Assembly: GCF_026230105.1 (NCBI RefSeq)
Contig: NC_079485.1
Span: 13,214,872-13,278,871 of the forward strand
Length of the DNA stretch: 64,000 bases
Source of the DNA: Diorhabda sublineata
Taxonomy: Eukaryota > Arthropoda > Insecta > Coleoptera > Chrysomelidae
Reading direction: 5' to 3'
Each line of letters opens with the position of its first letter. Position 1 is the first letter of the stretch. The position numbers and the translations under genes were made by a program. This document shows, one piece after another, positions 10,601 through 20,649 of the stretch. The notes under the pieces are model-generated. The model worked only from the letters and a program-made list of their open reading frames with translations, was not told the DNA's origin and ran no database searches.

Positions 10601-13415
10601 TGTAAGAAATGTCTCAAAATGACTAAAGGATTAACCCCAACACACAAATCACAAACTCGTGTCAAGTCGTTTCACTAGGGACGAGAATCATTAAAAGATG
10701 AACACGTGCGAAAGGTCCAATAAATTAGTGGAAGAAATTGTTGTGAACGGCAGAAATTGCAGCACGTACCGGCATTTCCATAATAAATTTTCTAAGGATC
10801 CTACATGAGGATCTAAATAATCTAAATATGACAAAAATTGGAATGCGTCGAGTAGAATGCTGGGGGATTTTTCGAGCTTTGCCGTGAGAACCAAGAAAAT
10901 GTGATCCAACCAATTTTAATGGGTGATGAAACTATGGTTTGTTACTATAATCCGATATCCAAAAGAGATTCCATGGAAGGGCATCGGAAAGGAGAATCCG
11001 TTCCAAAAAAAGCCCAGACTACAATATTGTGGGACTGTGAATGTAATTGATTGACTTCAAGAAATCAAATACAACCGTAAACGTCAGCATATCATTCTGA
11101 CTTACTAATGCAATTAGTTCAAAAAATTATCGAAAAAATTCAGCCGAAGTGATAATGATAATGCTCCAGTCTACACTGCATCGCTTTCCAAGGCTATTGT
11201 ACACGAATGTGGCTTCACAAAACACCCACCATATAGCCCTGATCTAGTCAAGTGGTAAAAGAATTAACAACGACTATGAAATTACGAACATTTTGACTCT
11301 AAAGTAGGAAAAACACATTTTTCTTTATTCATTAGGGTGATTTATTAGTATTGGTTTTCAAGTATATACAAAATTCTATTTGGGAGGGGGAACGTGAGAT
11401 AACAGTAGTTTATATTTCAGGAACGCAATGGGTGGGTTATGAAGATCCGGTATCCATCCAAATAAAAATGGATTGGATTAAATCGAAAGGGTACGCAGGA
11501 GCAATGACCTGGGCTATAGATATGGACGATTTCCACGGACTTTGCGGACCAGAAAATGCTCTGATACATATTTTACACGCGAATATGAAATCATACGATG
11601 TACCCGAACCACACGTATCGACCACCCCCAGGGTAAGAACCTATTTACACATATTTGAACTTAGCAAAGGCGGCAGGTCAAATAATGATAACCGCGCAAT
11701 TAGCAAATTAGTGTACGCATTTGTATATTGAACTGATTACATAACTTGTCAATTTAGCCGGAATGGGACAGACCTAAGAGTACGACTTCGTCGGTTATGA
11801 CTACATCGAAGCCGTATACGACTGCAGCAACTTCGACTACTCCAAAAGCCACCACCACGACACCAAGGAATAGCTCACCATCTTCCACGTTCAGTTATCC
11901 AGATGACACCGATAATTTGGCCGATTGTCAAGCAGATTTCATGGCGCACAAAGACTGTGATAAAGTGAGTATAATATAACGAAAAATCCTGTATAAAATC
12001 TACAATTTCCTTCGGTAATTTGCCTCACTAAATACATATTTTTGCCACCTCTCCGGAAGCTACCGGTATCGAAGAATTCCTTGGGAATCTGCTCTACCTC
12101 GTCTTCGATGTTAAATTTTAGACCTCCAAGGACTTTTTTTAGTTGTCTAAACACTAGTATCTTACACCTTAGTTTTGATATGAACAAACGACTATTTATA
12201 CAACACGGAATTCTCGATCCTCTCCGACATCATAAATATACTGATATCGAAAGAAACGCCAGACACCATAGTAAGAGCAGTCCGCAGTCTCAATACGAGC
12301 AACACGACCATAGGAAAGGCAGGAGATACTTATACGGAAGAGATACCAGCACCAGGAGGCATCAGACAGGACGACAGCCTCAGCCTATTTCTGTTCAATC
12401 TCTTAATGAAGGAAGTATCATCACTAAATATGGGATACCGAATGGGACAGAATAAAACAATCAGCAGCCGACGATGCAGCTAATTTCGCGAAAACGCAGG
12501 ACGACCTACAGACACAACTACACAAATTCTGGTAGGTCAACCAAGCGATGAACATAACTATATCCACAGGAAAAACGAAAAGCATAACCTTTGCTAAAGA
12601 GCCTGTACGATGTAAGCTGGTAGTTCAGGACAAAATCATCGAACAAGTTTCACAATTTAAATACCTGGGTATGGACTTGTCAAGTTATCACGACCCAGTG
12701 AAGGACCTAAGAAGCCAGATCAACAAAGGGACTACCATATCGGGCTGCTTAAGGCTGATAATATGGGCGAACAACGAATACATGCGAAAGGATAACAAGG
12801 TTAGGATCTACAAGACTTGTATCAGGCCAATCATGACATACGGAAGAGAAACCAACAAAACGGAAAGCATTCTTCGGGTAGCCGAAATGAAAGGATTATA
12901 GTGGGAAAAACAAGAGTAGATCGAATCAGGAACACTGACATAGTTTTAGGGAACAATATGGAGTGAAAGACATCGTAAGATGGGGGAGACAAAGTGAAAG
13001 ATACTGGTACACCCACGTAAGAAGAATGGAAGAGAGTAGACTGCCACGCATCGTACTTGAAGGAAAACCAATAGGGAAAAGTGAACGACTACCTAAGAGA
13101 TGGATGCAAATCTAACAGATCATGAGATCTTAAAAATGAATGAGGAGAAGAAGGAATTCTCGATAATTCGATTATAGAATGTACGACACGTTTAAATTTT
13201 GACATATGAAAACCTAAACACCCTTTAAAATAAAATGCTGATTGGTAATATTTTTTGTTGTTTTTTTAAACATTTTTTTCTATTTCTTACAGTATATTCG
13301 TTGTGATCATGGTAAAGCGACAGTTTTCAATTGCGAACCCGGCACTGTGTTTCATACTGGTCTCAACGTTTGTGATTGGCCCTCGAATTCTGATAGAGAA
13401 GAATGCAAATCCTAG
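7621..13415 (+). CDS. secreted chitinase: GH18 catalytic domain plus C-terminal chitin-binding domain
   Basis: Ten coding exons: 7621-7672, 8188-8357, 8539-8704, 8759-8981, 9860-9983, 10041-10238, 10294-10375, 11421-11632, 11758-11964, 13293-13415. All junctions are GT-AG and keep frame, giving 518 residues. Residues 1-17 (MFFIVILIGLFVTLQGL) are a signal peptide. The GH18 barrel follows: KLEVAVGGW (96-104), catalytic DGFDLDWEYP (138-147, acid Glu145), MSYDLRGNWAGF (212-223) and MTWAIDMDDF (367-376). A Ser/Thr/Pro-rich linker (about 412-455) leads to a peritrophin-A type domain with six cysteines (466, 476, 482, 492, 505, 516). One catalytic and one binding domain resemble insect group IV (gut) chitinases, which cleave beta-1,4 chitin in the peritrophic matrix or in food; that role is inferred. 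Introns 4, 7 and 9 carry transposon remnants. Possible poly(A) signal AATAAA at 13594. Confidence 0.95.
9060..9670 (-). mobile_element. Tc1-like transposase fragment with tandem duplication, in chitinase intron 4
   Basis: The minus strand at 9437-9649 encodes MHWAKEHKKWTHEEWKRVLW followed by SDESKFEVFGS, the block around the first catalytic Asp of Tc1 transposases. The element is truncated. Part of it, the 144-bp unit 9241-9384, is repeated directly at 9385-9528 with only about three differences. It lies in antisense inside the intron 8982-9859 and breaks no splice site. Confidence 0.8.
10560..11290 (+). mobile_element. mariner remnant, family A, in chitinase intron 7
   Basis: Decayed frames give MGDETMVCYYNPISKR near 10918-10970 (first catalytic block) and DNAPVYTASLSKAIVHECGF then PPYSPDL near 11158-11250 (second and third blocks). 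Stops and frame shifts are frequent. Related copies on the minus strand lie at 46704-47100 and 54985-55620. It shares the host gene's orientation and lies wholly inside the 10376-11420 intron. Confidence 0.75.
12200..13110 (+). mobile_element. non-LTR reverse transcriptase remnant (RTE-like) in chitinase intron 9
   Basis: Frames read LFNLLMKEV near 12397-12425 and a decayed YADD box (ADDAA) near 12465. The open stretch 12548-12901 then includes FKYLGMDLSSY, IRPIMTYGRE and AEMKGL, and later frames give VKDIVRWGRQ. This order matches the end of the reverse transcriptase and the C-terminal region of insect endonuclease-reverse transcriptase elements. The endonuclease part is missing. A related C-terminal tail is at 40020-40400. 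Confidence 0.75.
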
Positions 13416-13599
13416 TGTAATTTCAAGAATTTATTTTAAATATAAATATTCATTTTCTTATCGTTTTTTTTTTTCTCCAAACTACCTAAACTTCACGTTA
13501 TCATTTCAGCGTCATAAAGTTACTTGTTGGCGCCCAAAACAAGTAAATTTCCATTCGGAATTGGATTTATCAACTGATCTCATAATGATTTAAAATAAA

Positions 13600-14190
13600 A
13601 CAACTCAGAATCAGCCAGCTTAGAAATGTCGGTGAAACAATCAACAAAAGAGGTGGCAGTACGAGATCCGTTCGAACTTCTGGGAAAGTTGAAAGTATGA
13701 GGATTGCTGTAGGAAGTTCAGCGCTACGAAGAAGGGCCGCTTTTGAAATTTCCGAAAGACCTTGAAGTGAGTTTCAAAATCATCACCCTCCCAAAAGTCA
13801 AGTGGTTCAAGCATTCAACGAAAACGATTTTGCGACAATTCTATAAAACATTTTTTTTATTTGGGCATGGTTGAAGAAAATGAGGATCTTGTTAACAACC
13901 TCTGGATGAGTGATAAGGCACAAAATATGGAACCACAAGCCACACAGTGTGAGCTTGAATATTTTTAATGAGATCTTCCCAAATCGTGTAAAATCTCGAA
14001 ACAGAGGGAATCCTTGCCCTCCTCGTTCACACGACTTCACACCATGTGATTCTTTTTCTGGGGATTCTAGAAAAGTAAAATGTACGAAAAACGTACAGTT
14101 AAAGAATTCGAGTAAAGAATCGAATTGAAAATCCTGAGAATTCATCATCGAATGCTTCATAACTTGATGGACAATTTCCATAGAGTGCCA
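13600..14190 (+). mobile_element. mariner/Tc1-type remnant
   Basis: Broken frames carry LWMSDKAQ near 13900 (catalytic block 1) and FPNRVKSRNRGNPCPPRSHD followed by FTPCDSF near 13977-14060. This resembles the PPRSCDLTPLDFFLWG block of one mariner subfamily. Near 13660-13740, VRTSGKVESMRIAV resembles its N-terminal region. The copy is inactive. It starts about 185 bases past the chitinase stop, close to its likely poly(A) signal. Confidence 0.6.
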
Positions 14191-14669
14191 GGTATATTAG
14201 TTTGTTCAACGGAACTTGATTTGTTGATAGAGAAAGAAGGAACATCGGTATGCCATTCTGTACGTCTCTGTCGGGCGTCTCCATCCATCTCTTCCGAGCC
14301 CGCCATTGAGGGTGGTAGACCGATGCTTTTTCTCTTTCTACCATTAGTACTTATCCACTTATATGCCGCTTTCTGTATCTTTAATATTGATTCTATGACA
14401 AAATCAGAAACTGTCTCCATGATTGCATCAATCGGGAAGAACGCCGTCTGACCGGTGTTATTTTTAATTAGACCCACGTTTCGTCTACGCTTTTCGATGC
14501 ATAATATTATAACAATGAAATTTTGGAAAATGTAGCCGTTTATTTTCAACAAAAAACACCGACTTTTTTCAAATTTGTTTCTCCTAAAGAAGTTAAGATT
14601 GTACGATTTGTCGTCCTAACTCATCGACTAGCTTAGTAGCTTTCTCAAAAACCGATCCATTCAGATCGC
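14191..14669. other. stretch without a recognised gene
   Basis: An open frame on the minus strand (14157-14552) contains a polar segment near 14220-14345 with GLPPSMAGSEEMDGDARQRR. I do not recognise it and see no start context or splice signal that makes it convincing. It may be part of a transposon. Confidence 0.35.
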
Positions 14670-15650
14670 TATCGATGGATACACCTCACAGAGGTTTGTG
14701 GTCAACTTTGAACTTCTTTCTCTTGTACATCAACGATCTACTCGACAAAAATGCAAACCAGATCCATAGCTGCACACTGGTCTCGTTGTACCAATCAGCA
14801 ACAGATCACCAGCATCAATACCGATCTTTAAAATATTCTGAAGCTGTTGCTTTGACAAAGAAAGTTGACATTCCAGCTCAAGATTCCCGTCTATATGTGA
14901 AATATCGAAGTTAATAGAGGAGTAACTCAGCTTAACAGAATAGTGTAGTTCCTGGTAAACGCTGATGATATTGTTCTACTCAGTCGAAGAGAGCATGAAC
15001 TGAAGGGAAGTTTTGAGCAGCTGGAGGAGGAATGGTTCACCATTAATGAGTCCAAAACAAAAAACATAGTTACTTCAAGGAAGAGAAGAACTCCTCCGAG
15101 GGTTTTCGAAGTAGACCGCTATAAGTCAGAAAATGTATCGTTTAAATACTAAATAGAGCATACATCAGTCTCTAACGAATACTAGAGTCACGTTTACTGA
15201 ATTGGGTAACGAAATAGCGGATCTATCGCACCATTTTACGCCTGGTTGTCATGTACACTAGCGAGACCTAGGAGCGAAAGATCTTACGTCGAATATATGA
15301 ACCGTGCGAGCAGAACTCCACCGGTTCTATGAGGACTCCAGCCTGGTAACAGAAGTCAAGAAGGCCAGACTCAGATGGATCGTCCACTTGGGAGCGTTTG
15401 CCTTAGGGAACGGGGGAGTGCGCAAAGCGTACCAGCAAAAGCCCCAGGAATGCGACTACCTGGGCTACCGCGCAAACAAAGGCTGGATGATGTCGAAGAG
15501 GATCATCAGGAGTTAAGTGTGAGAGGGTGAAGACGCCGAGTGTTAGACCGTGATGACTGGAGGAATGTGGTGGACGAGGCCAAGGCTCTTTGAGAGCAGT
15601 AGTGTCAGCGGTTAAAACATCTCCATCACCGCAAATTCGCTTGTCCAATA
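14670..15650 (+). mobile_element. non-LTR retrotransposon remnant, reverse transcriptase to C-terminus
   Basis: LNFFLLYINDLLDKNANQ (near 14702) is the block before the YADD box. NADDIVLLSREEHELKGSFE (near 14955-15015) is the catalytic box region, with the first residue changed. Past 15300, RLRWIVHLGAF and DRDDWRNVVDEAKAL-like coding resembles the C-terminal region of RTE/Jockey elements. Frames are broken in several places. It is the same family as 2690-3480 (-). Confidence 0.7.
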
Positions 15651-15779
15651 TGCTGTACTTTGCAACAGCTCCTAACCCTCTATAGATTCGTCAATCTTTG
15701 TAGGATGCACATTTGGAGCTCGACTCGCAAGCATACTCTGAGGAAGCTCGACTTAATCACATAAAGGAGCAATTCGATT

Positions 15780-16090
15780 TATAGGCGATCCAGAGTTGCC
15801 CAGAAACTTTGAAAGTCTAGAGCATAGAAGAAAAATCGCCGATCACGGACACCACCACGGCAGATGCTCTTCCAAGCTGTCTAACACAATTCTACTTATC
15901 TACAAGGCCTACTCGACAGTAGACGTGGCTTATAAGCATCGATTTCGTCTACAGACGCCCTGGACGTTATCTTATCGAGACTCCTCTCTTTGGAGAAGTG
16001 CAACCTGTGGAATTAGCTACCAAGGGATGTATTCTTCCTATAGAAGTTCAAGATGGATATCTACATGCATCTCCATATGACAGGACCTAC
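15780..16090 (+). mobile_element. non-LTR retrotransposon 3' fragment
   Basis: The frame 15796-16080 reads LEHRRKIADHGHHHGRCSSK and then, near its end, SSYRSSRW. The HGRCSSEL block is widely found near the C-terminus of insect non-LTR elements. The start is truncated. It directly follows another non-LTR remnant but appears to be from a different copy. Confidence 0.55.
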
Positions 16091-16160
16091 TAGAGTTTAA
16101 TAGGATTGACCCTGTTGTGGTTGCTTTTCATATAAAAAAATGGGCCGATTTAAACAAACA

Positions 16161-16182
16161 TTAGGGTTAGGTTAGGTTAGGG
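16161..16182 (+). repeat. short TTAGG-like interstitial repeat
   Basis: Four near-tandem TTAGG units (one followed by an extra G) occur in 22 bases. TTAGG is the usual insect telomere unit, but runs this short also occur by chance and in microsatellites. Confidence 0.5.
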
Positions 16183-16299
16183 CTATGGATTTATATGAAA
16201 TACTAGGATGCAGAATATTAATTGGGATTATAAATAATATTCACTCCTTTAAACGACAAAAAATATTTAATAAATAATCCTGAATGATGATATTACATT

Positions 16300-17244
16300 T
16301 TAAGACTTTATTTCTTTTTTAAAATAATCCTTTTCAATACGTTTAACTAAATCAATAAGAGAAGGATAATTTCTGATGATATTAGCTAAATCACTCCTTG
16401 GTAGAGGAGTTGTGAGAATGGTGAATAGATGTCCGAATACTAAAGCATCTAATTCAGTAGGTCTAGAAAAAAAAATAATAACAAATACTTTGATAATGAT
16501 TTTTGATTAAAATCAAATGTTACCCATGTTGAAAGAAGAAGGGTTTTCCGTCTAAACGAGTCTGTAAAGATTCACAACAAGTTTCAACCTCAGAATATAC
16601 TTCTTCCAATTTTTTATTATACCAACCAAGAGTATTAAGTTTCTTTACAACCTGTGATCTTTTTTTTCTATTTTGAATGTGATTTAACGGCCATGGATAT
16701 ACAGAACCGTTTCTAACACTAGTTACCTCGTTATAAGTTTCGTTATCTACCCAACATATATACAACTACAATATAGATTAGGAGAAATCGCTTTATTAAT
16801 AATTATGAACATTTACCTCTGCCATTTCAAGGACGTTGTGTATAAGAGACATGTAAGCCCTCATATTGGACTTTTCTTCACTATCTAAAGTGTCCGTTAG
16901 GGTTATACCTTTCCCGTTGATAAATTGAACAATGCCTTCCACTTCGGATATAACGAATCTTCCTGCTTTTATAAAAGGCACTTTTAATGTAGGAGACATC
17001 GCTTCGGCGTTTGGTCTAGGTTCAACATTATAATCCAATTGGCACATTTTTAGATATGCCTGTATCGCTAAACAATTCGCATTATCAGGTAATAAAATTT
17101 GTTCGACTTCGTAGGGTTGGAATAGTTTAACATCTTTAGGCCAAGGTTCTTGAGCTTAATAGTTACAAGATATAATGAATTTCTCACAAGTATATATGTA
17201 TACATACCTCCAAGTTCCAGCGAAATTCTATCTATTAAAGTCAT
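16300..17244 (-). CDS. Mtx2: metaxin-2
   Basis: Four coding exons on the minus strand: 17208-17244, 16817-17154, 16524-16765 and 16300-16462. All introns are 45-62 bases and GT-AG, and the frame gives 259 residues, close to the usual 260 or so of metaxin-2. Recognisable blocks are QEPWPKDVKLFQPYEVEQIL near the N-terminus, YNVEPRPNAEAMSPTLKVPF, a SMRAYMSL-like segment, YNEVTSVRNGSVYPWPLNHI and TELDALVFGHLFTILTTPLP near the C-terminus. These fit the GST-like metaxin fold. Metaxins sit on the mitochondrial outer membrane and work with the SAM complex in beta-barrel protein import. The gene starts 494 bases from RpL23 and faces away from it, so the two may share a promoter region. No defect was seen. 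Confidence 0.95.
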
Positions 17245-17738
17245 TGTTAGTTTTTTGTAAAAATTTAGATAACTAAATTTAATTAAATCTGTCAATCATA
17301 AAAATAAGCTGATATCTTCTTCTTTCTTTGTATTTATTAGCTCAATTTTTAGTTATCCAGCTTTTAAAATTTAAAGAAAAATTGTAATAAAATGCTGATT
17401 ATTTATGTAATGGTATTGAAAAATGGTATTGAAAAATATTCAATTCATTCAAAATCAATTATCTATCTAATTATAAAAATAATAGAATTCTTTTTTTGTT
17501 CTAATTTTCTTTATTGTTTTATTATTTTAGAAGGTACATTATTATAACTAAACAATACATCAAATATTAAACGTCACATATTTAACAAAAATATATTATC
17601 ACTCCAATAAATTAACAATTCTTCTTTTTTTAAAGACTTTTAGCTGTTTAGCTCACCGTATAGAGGCAATAACATTATAGAAGATTATATTTTCGATACT
17701 ACGCGATCTGTCAAAACACATTCTTTCACAAATACACA
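17245..17738. promoter_or_regulatory. shared intergenic region of the divergent Mtx2 and RpL23 genes
   Basis: The 494-base gap between the two start codons must hold both promoters and both 5' leaders. No TATA box is evident on either side. A pyrimidine run (TTCTTCTTTTTTT, from 17621) and CTTTTAGC nearby may relate to the pyrimidine-rich start typical of ribosomal protein genes. The exact start sites cannot be placed. Confidence 0.4.
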
Positions 17739-18762
17739 ATGTCTAAGAGAGGTATGTTTTTATAGTTTCTATTGTCATCTTTAAAATTATTTGCCATCCT
17801 AACATATAAATACTATATTTTTATATTAAAAACTAAAATGAAGTATTTACGTGCTATTGATTTAAAAATTTTTTGGCATAAATATATATTTTTATATTTC
17901 TTCCTCCGAAATTGGTTAAGTTCGTTAATGTTTTTCAGGACGTGGTGGTTCAGCGGGAGCTAAATTCCGGATTTCCCTTGCTCTTCCTGTTGGAGCAGTA
18001 ATCAATTGTGCAGACAATACAGGTAAATTTTGTTTAAGTAATATTTAATTTACGTTGGTTTGAAATACTGGTATAGAAAAGTTTTAATCAACAAGACAGG
18101 GCAAAAGAATTGTTAGTTTTACATGAAGTTTGCATTATTTTTATAGCGTGCTGGATCAAATTTCTTTTCATTATACCGCAGAAGTTGTTTGTGTGTATAA
18201 ATTGAAGAAATTTCAGAGATATTTCATAAATACTGCATTGTTAGTTTTATATGAATTCTATGCATAATAAGACATGTGCCTTATGTTTTTCGTGAGTTAG
18301 ATCAGATTTCCTTTTATTATACATCAGAAGTTGTTTATTCAACTGATTTCAGAGCATTAATATTTTTGTTTTAAACAATTAGTGAATTAGTGTAGTGTAG
18401 AATTAGTGAATATTTTACATTCACCTTCTTTTTCAGGAGCTAAAAACTTATATGTAATTGCTGTACAAGGTATCGGTGGACGTCTAAACCGTTTACCAGC
18501 TGCAGGTTCCGGTGATATGATTGTAGCAACCGTAAAGAAAGGTAAACCTGAACTAAGAAAGAAAGTAATGCCTGCGGTGGTTATCAGGCAGAGGAAGCCA
18601 TTTAGAAGGAAGGACGGAGTCTTCATTTATTTCGAAGACAATGCAGGAGTTATAGTAAATAACAAAGGAGAAATGAAAGGATCTGCGATTACAGGTCCAG
18701 TGGCTAAAGAATGTGCCGATCTATGGCCTAGGATAGCGTCAAATGCCAGCAGCATTGCTTAA
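17739..18762 (+). CDS. RpL23: ribosomal protein L23 (uL14)
   Basis: Three coding exons, 17739-17751, 17939-18022 and 18437-18762, join in frame to 140 residues, the exact length of animal RpL23. The first exon encodes only MSKR plus one base. The protein runs through GGSAGAKFRISLALPVGAVI, INCADNTGAKNLYVIAVQGI, GGRLNRLPAAGSGDMIVATV, VIRQRKPFRRKDG and AITGPVAKECADLWPRIASN. It is a core protein of the large cytosolic ribosomal subunit, binding rRNA near the elongation-factor site. A poly(A) signal AATAAA lies at 18892. The second intron contains a diverged tandem duplication (18108-18350), reported separately. No coding defect was seen. Confidence 0.98.
18108..18358 (+). repeat. diverged tandem duplication in RpL23 intron 2
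   Basis: Two copies of a segment of about 135 bases lie head to tail. Shared landmarks are TTGTTAGTTTTA (18110 and 18238), CAGAAGTTGTTT (18179 and 18325) and ATTTCAGAG (18210 and 18346). The copies have diverged and differ by indels. Ribosomal protein introns often host small nucleolar RNAs, so a pair of intronic RNAs is possible, but no boxes were confirmed. Confidence 0.5.
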
Positions 18763-18899
18763 AATGTAAATTAAATGGAATATAAACTGAAACTTTAGTT
18801 AGTTTTCTTGTTTTATTTTGTGAAAGTGTGGAAAATTGGATGAATGCTTAGGAAATTTTTATTGGCATACGAATTGGCATTGTTGAACTGCAATAAAAG

Positions 18900-19670
18900 G
18901 AATTGAATGGTTCAAGTTTGAAAAAAATCAAAGGTAAGGTTTTATTATATGTTTTAAAACAACATTCTTGGTATTGTTTTAATGAAATGAGCTTAAGAAA
19001 AACTTTACTTAATTAGTGCTTTTCAGAAACTATGATCCAGAATTAAGTTACCATCTTTCCAATTCACTTCCAAATTAGTCATTTCTTAACCATCTTCTCA
19101 TATTAGTTTTTTCATTGATTTCTCCATTATTTCGGATTGTATATTCTTCAATCATTCTAATTCCTCCATATACAGTAATCCTCCTTATAAAGCGGGGGTA
19201 TCCAACATTATATTCTTGTACATATTGTGGAATTTATAATGATTTGTACAGTTCATAATTAGTTTGCACAAGTGTAAATTGTGTTATAAATTTAAATATT
19301 TAGTTTCAAGCCATGACAAGTGAAATTGAAACGAAACAAAAGTTAAAAATGGAATTTATTTCTCTACAACAGAATTCCGTCCAGTTCGGCTCAATTTCGG
19401 TGTCTGCCATAGGTATACGTCTTGTATTGTGTAGGGGTTACTTGGGTAGTAGATTATACAGTTACGTTTTGCGTTTAACTGGTACCGTTTAACCTTCTAT
19501 TAGTGCCTCTGCCTAATTCCAACCCTATTTCAGATTCAGCTTAACCATGCGCTGTGAGGGCAATGGTGCCTTACACAAAATTTTTAGACCTTTATAAGTA
19601 TATTTGTTTAGTTTAACACATCAGTATTTGCTGTTAAGCCGTAAATAGTGTTCGCAGTATTATGAGATTA
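18900..19670. other. intergenic stretch after RpL23
   Basis: No gene recognised. GC content rises a little at 19370-19560, possibly the 5' part of the IS630-type transposon that follows; no clear terminal repeat was found. Confidence 0.4.
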
Positions 19671-19679
19671 ATAATAAAA

Positions 19680-20635
19680 TGGTGACACTTACACCAACGA
19701 AAAGATGTTCCAATAATTCTCCACTATCAGTGAATGAAAAACTTATTATTTTAAATGTAAACGATTGCATAAAATTCCGTTATTGCGAGGGAGAAAGATA
19801 GCAGGCCAAGTGGAACCTCCCAAGAAAAGTCCAGACAGACCAGTAAAAATCCTTGATGAAGACACCAAAAGTGTAATTCGAAGAAAAGTTCACTCTTTGT
19901 TTTAAAAAAGAAATACTCACCCTAGGTAAGAATTTAATGGAGCTTGGCCAGGATGACCACTTTGAGAAATATGGATAACAGTGAAGCACTTTTACTGAAA
20001 CTCAATGAAATTGTTTGCTGGTGACAGAAATACTTAGAAGTATAAAGCAATACAGAACAGAGCAGAAGAAAATCTTTTATCTTGATGAGACGTGGATTAA
20101 TGAAAGTTATACTGTACCAAAAATGTGGAAAGACAAAAATATAAGCAGTGCTCCCCAAGTTTTCATGGCTGATTCAGTAGTAGTTATGGATAATGCAAGT
20201 TATTCTCGACGCATAGAAAAGACTCCAACTTCATCTTGGAGAAAACAAGAAATTATTGACTGGTAAACCACCAAAAGTATTGAATTTGAGGATAATTTAA
20301 TAAAAAAAAGGACTATTAGCTGTAGCAAATTAACACAAACACCGCCATATCATTGCGAACTAAATCCTATAAAACTTATATGGGCACAAGTGAAAGGATT
20401 TGTAGCAAGACACAACACGACATTCAAAATGAAAGACGTTAAGCTACTGTTTGATCAAGCCATTAAGGAGGTGACACCAGAGAACTGATGAAAAGCAGTC
20501 CAGCATGTCATTAAAGAAGAGGAGAAAATATGTGATCTTGACTACTTGATGGATCGGACCGTCGACCCGTTAATTATAACGTCAAGAGGAGATGACAGTT
20601 TCTTAGATGACGAAGAATATTATGATTTTTTATAA
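19680..20635 (+). mobile_element. IS630-type DDE transposon, internally deleted
   Basis: Starting at the ATG at 19680 the frame gives MVTLTPTKRCSNNSPLSVNE and then breaks. From 20015 an open frame carries IFYLDETWINESYT (first Asp) and, after an abrupt join, VVVMDNASYSRRIEKTPTSS (second Asp). Further on, in other frames, come PPYHCELNPIKLIWAQVKGF (third acidic position, Asn-Pro-Ile type) and VTPEN near the end. The segment between the first and second catalytic blocks is shortened, so part of the core was lost. The tail is acidic (DDSFLDDEEYYDFL) and ends at 20634, followed by AATAAA. It belongs to a Tc1/mariner-superfamily group common in arthropods; a fragment of a relative is at 38590-38960. 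Confidence 0.85.
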
Positions 20636-20649
20636 TTTAATTTCTGTAT

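Noticed and set aside
13416..13593. Extra chitinase exon after 13415 (acceptor near 13509)
   Set aside because: All six cysteines of the chitin-binding domain are already present before the TAG at 13413-13415, and the following frame adds nothing recognisable.
18387..18626. 79-residue minus-strand frame
   Set aside because: Antisense of RpL23 exon 3.
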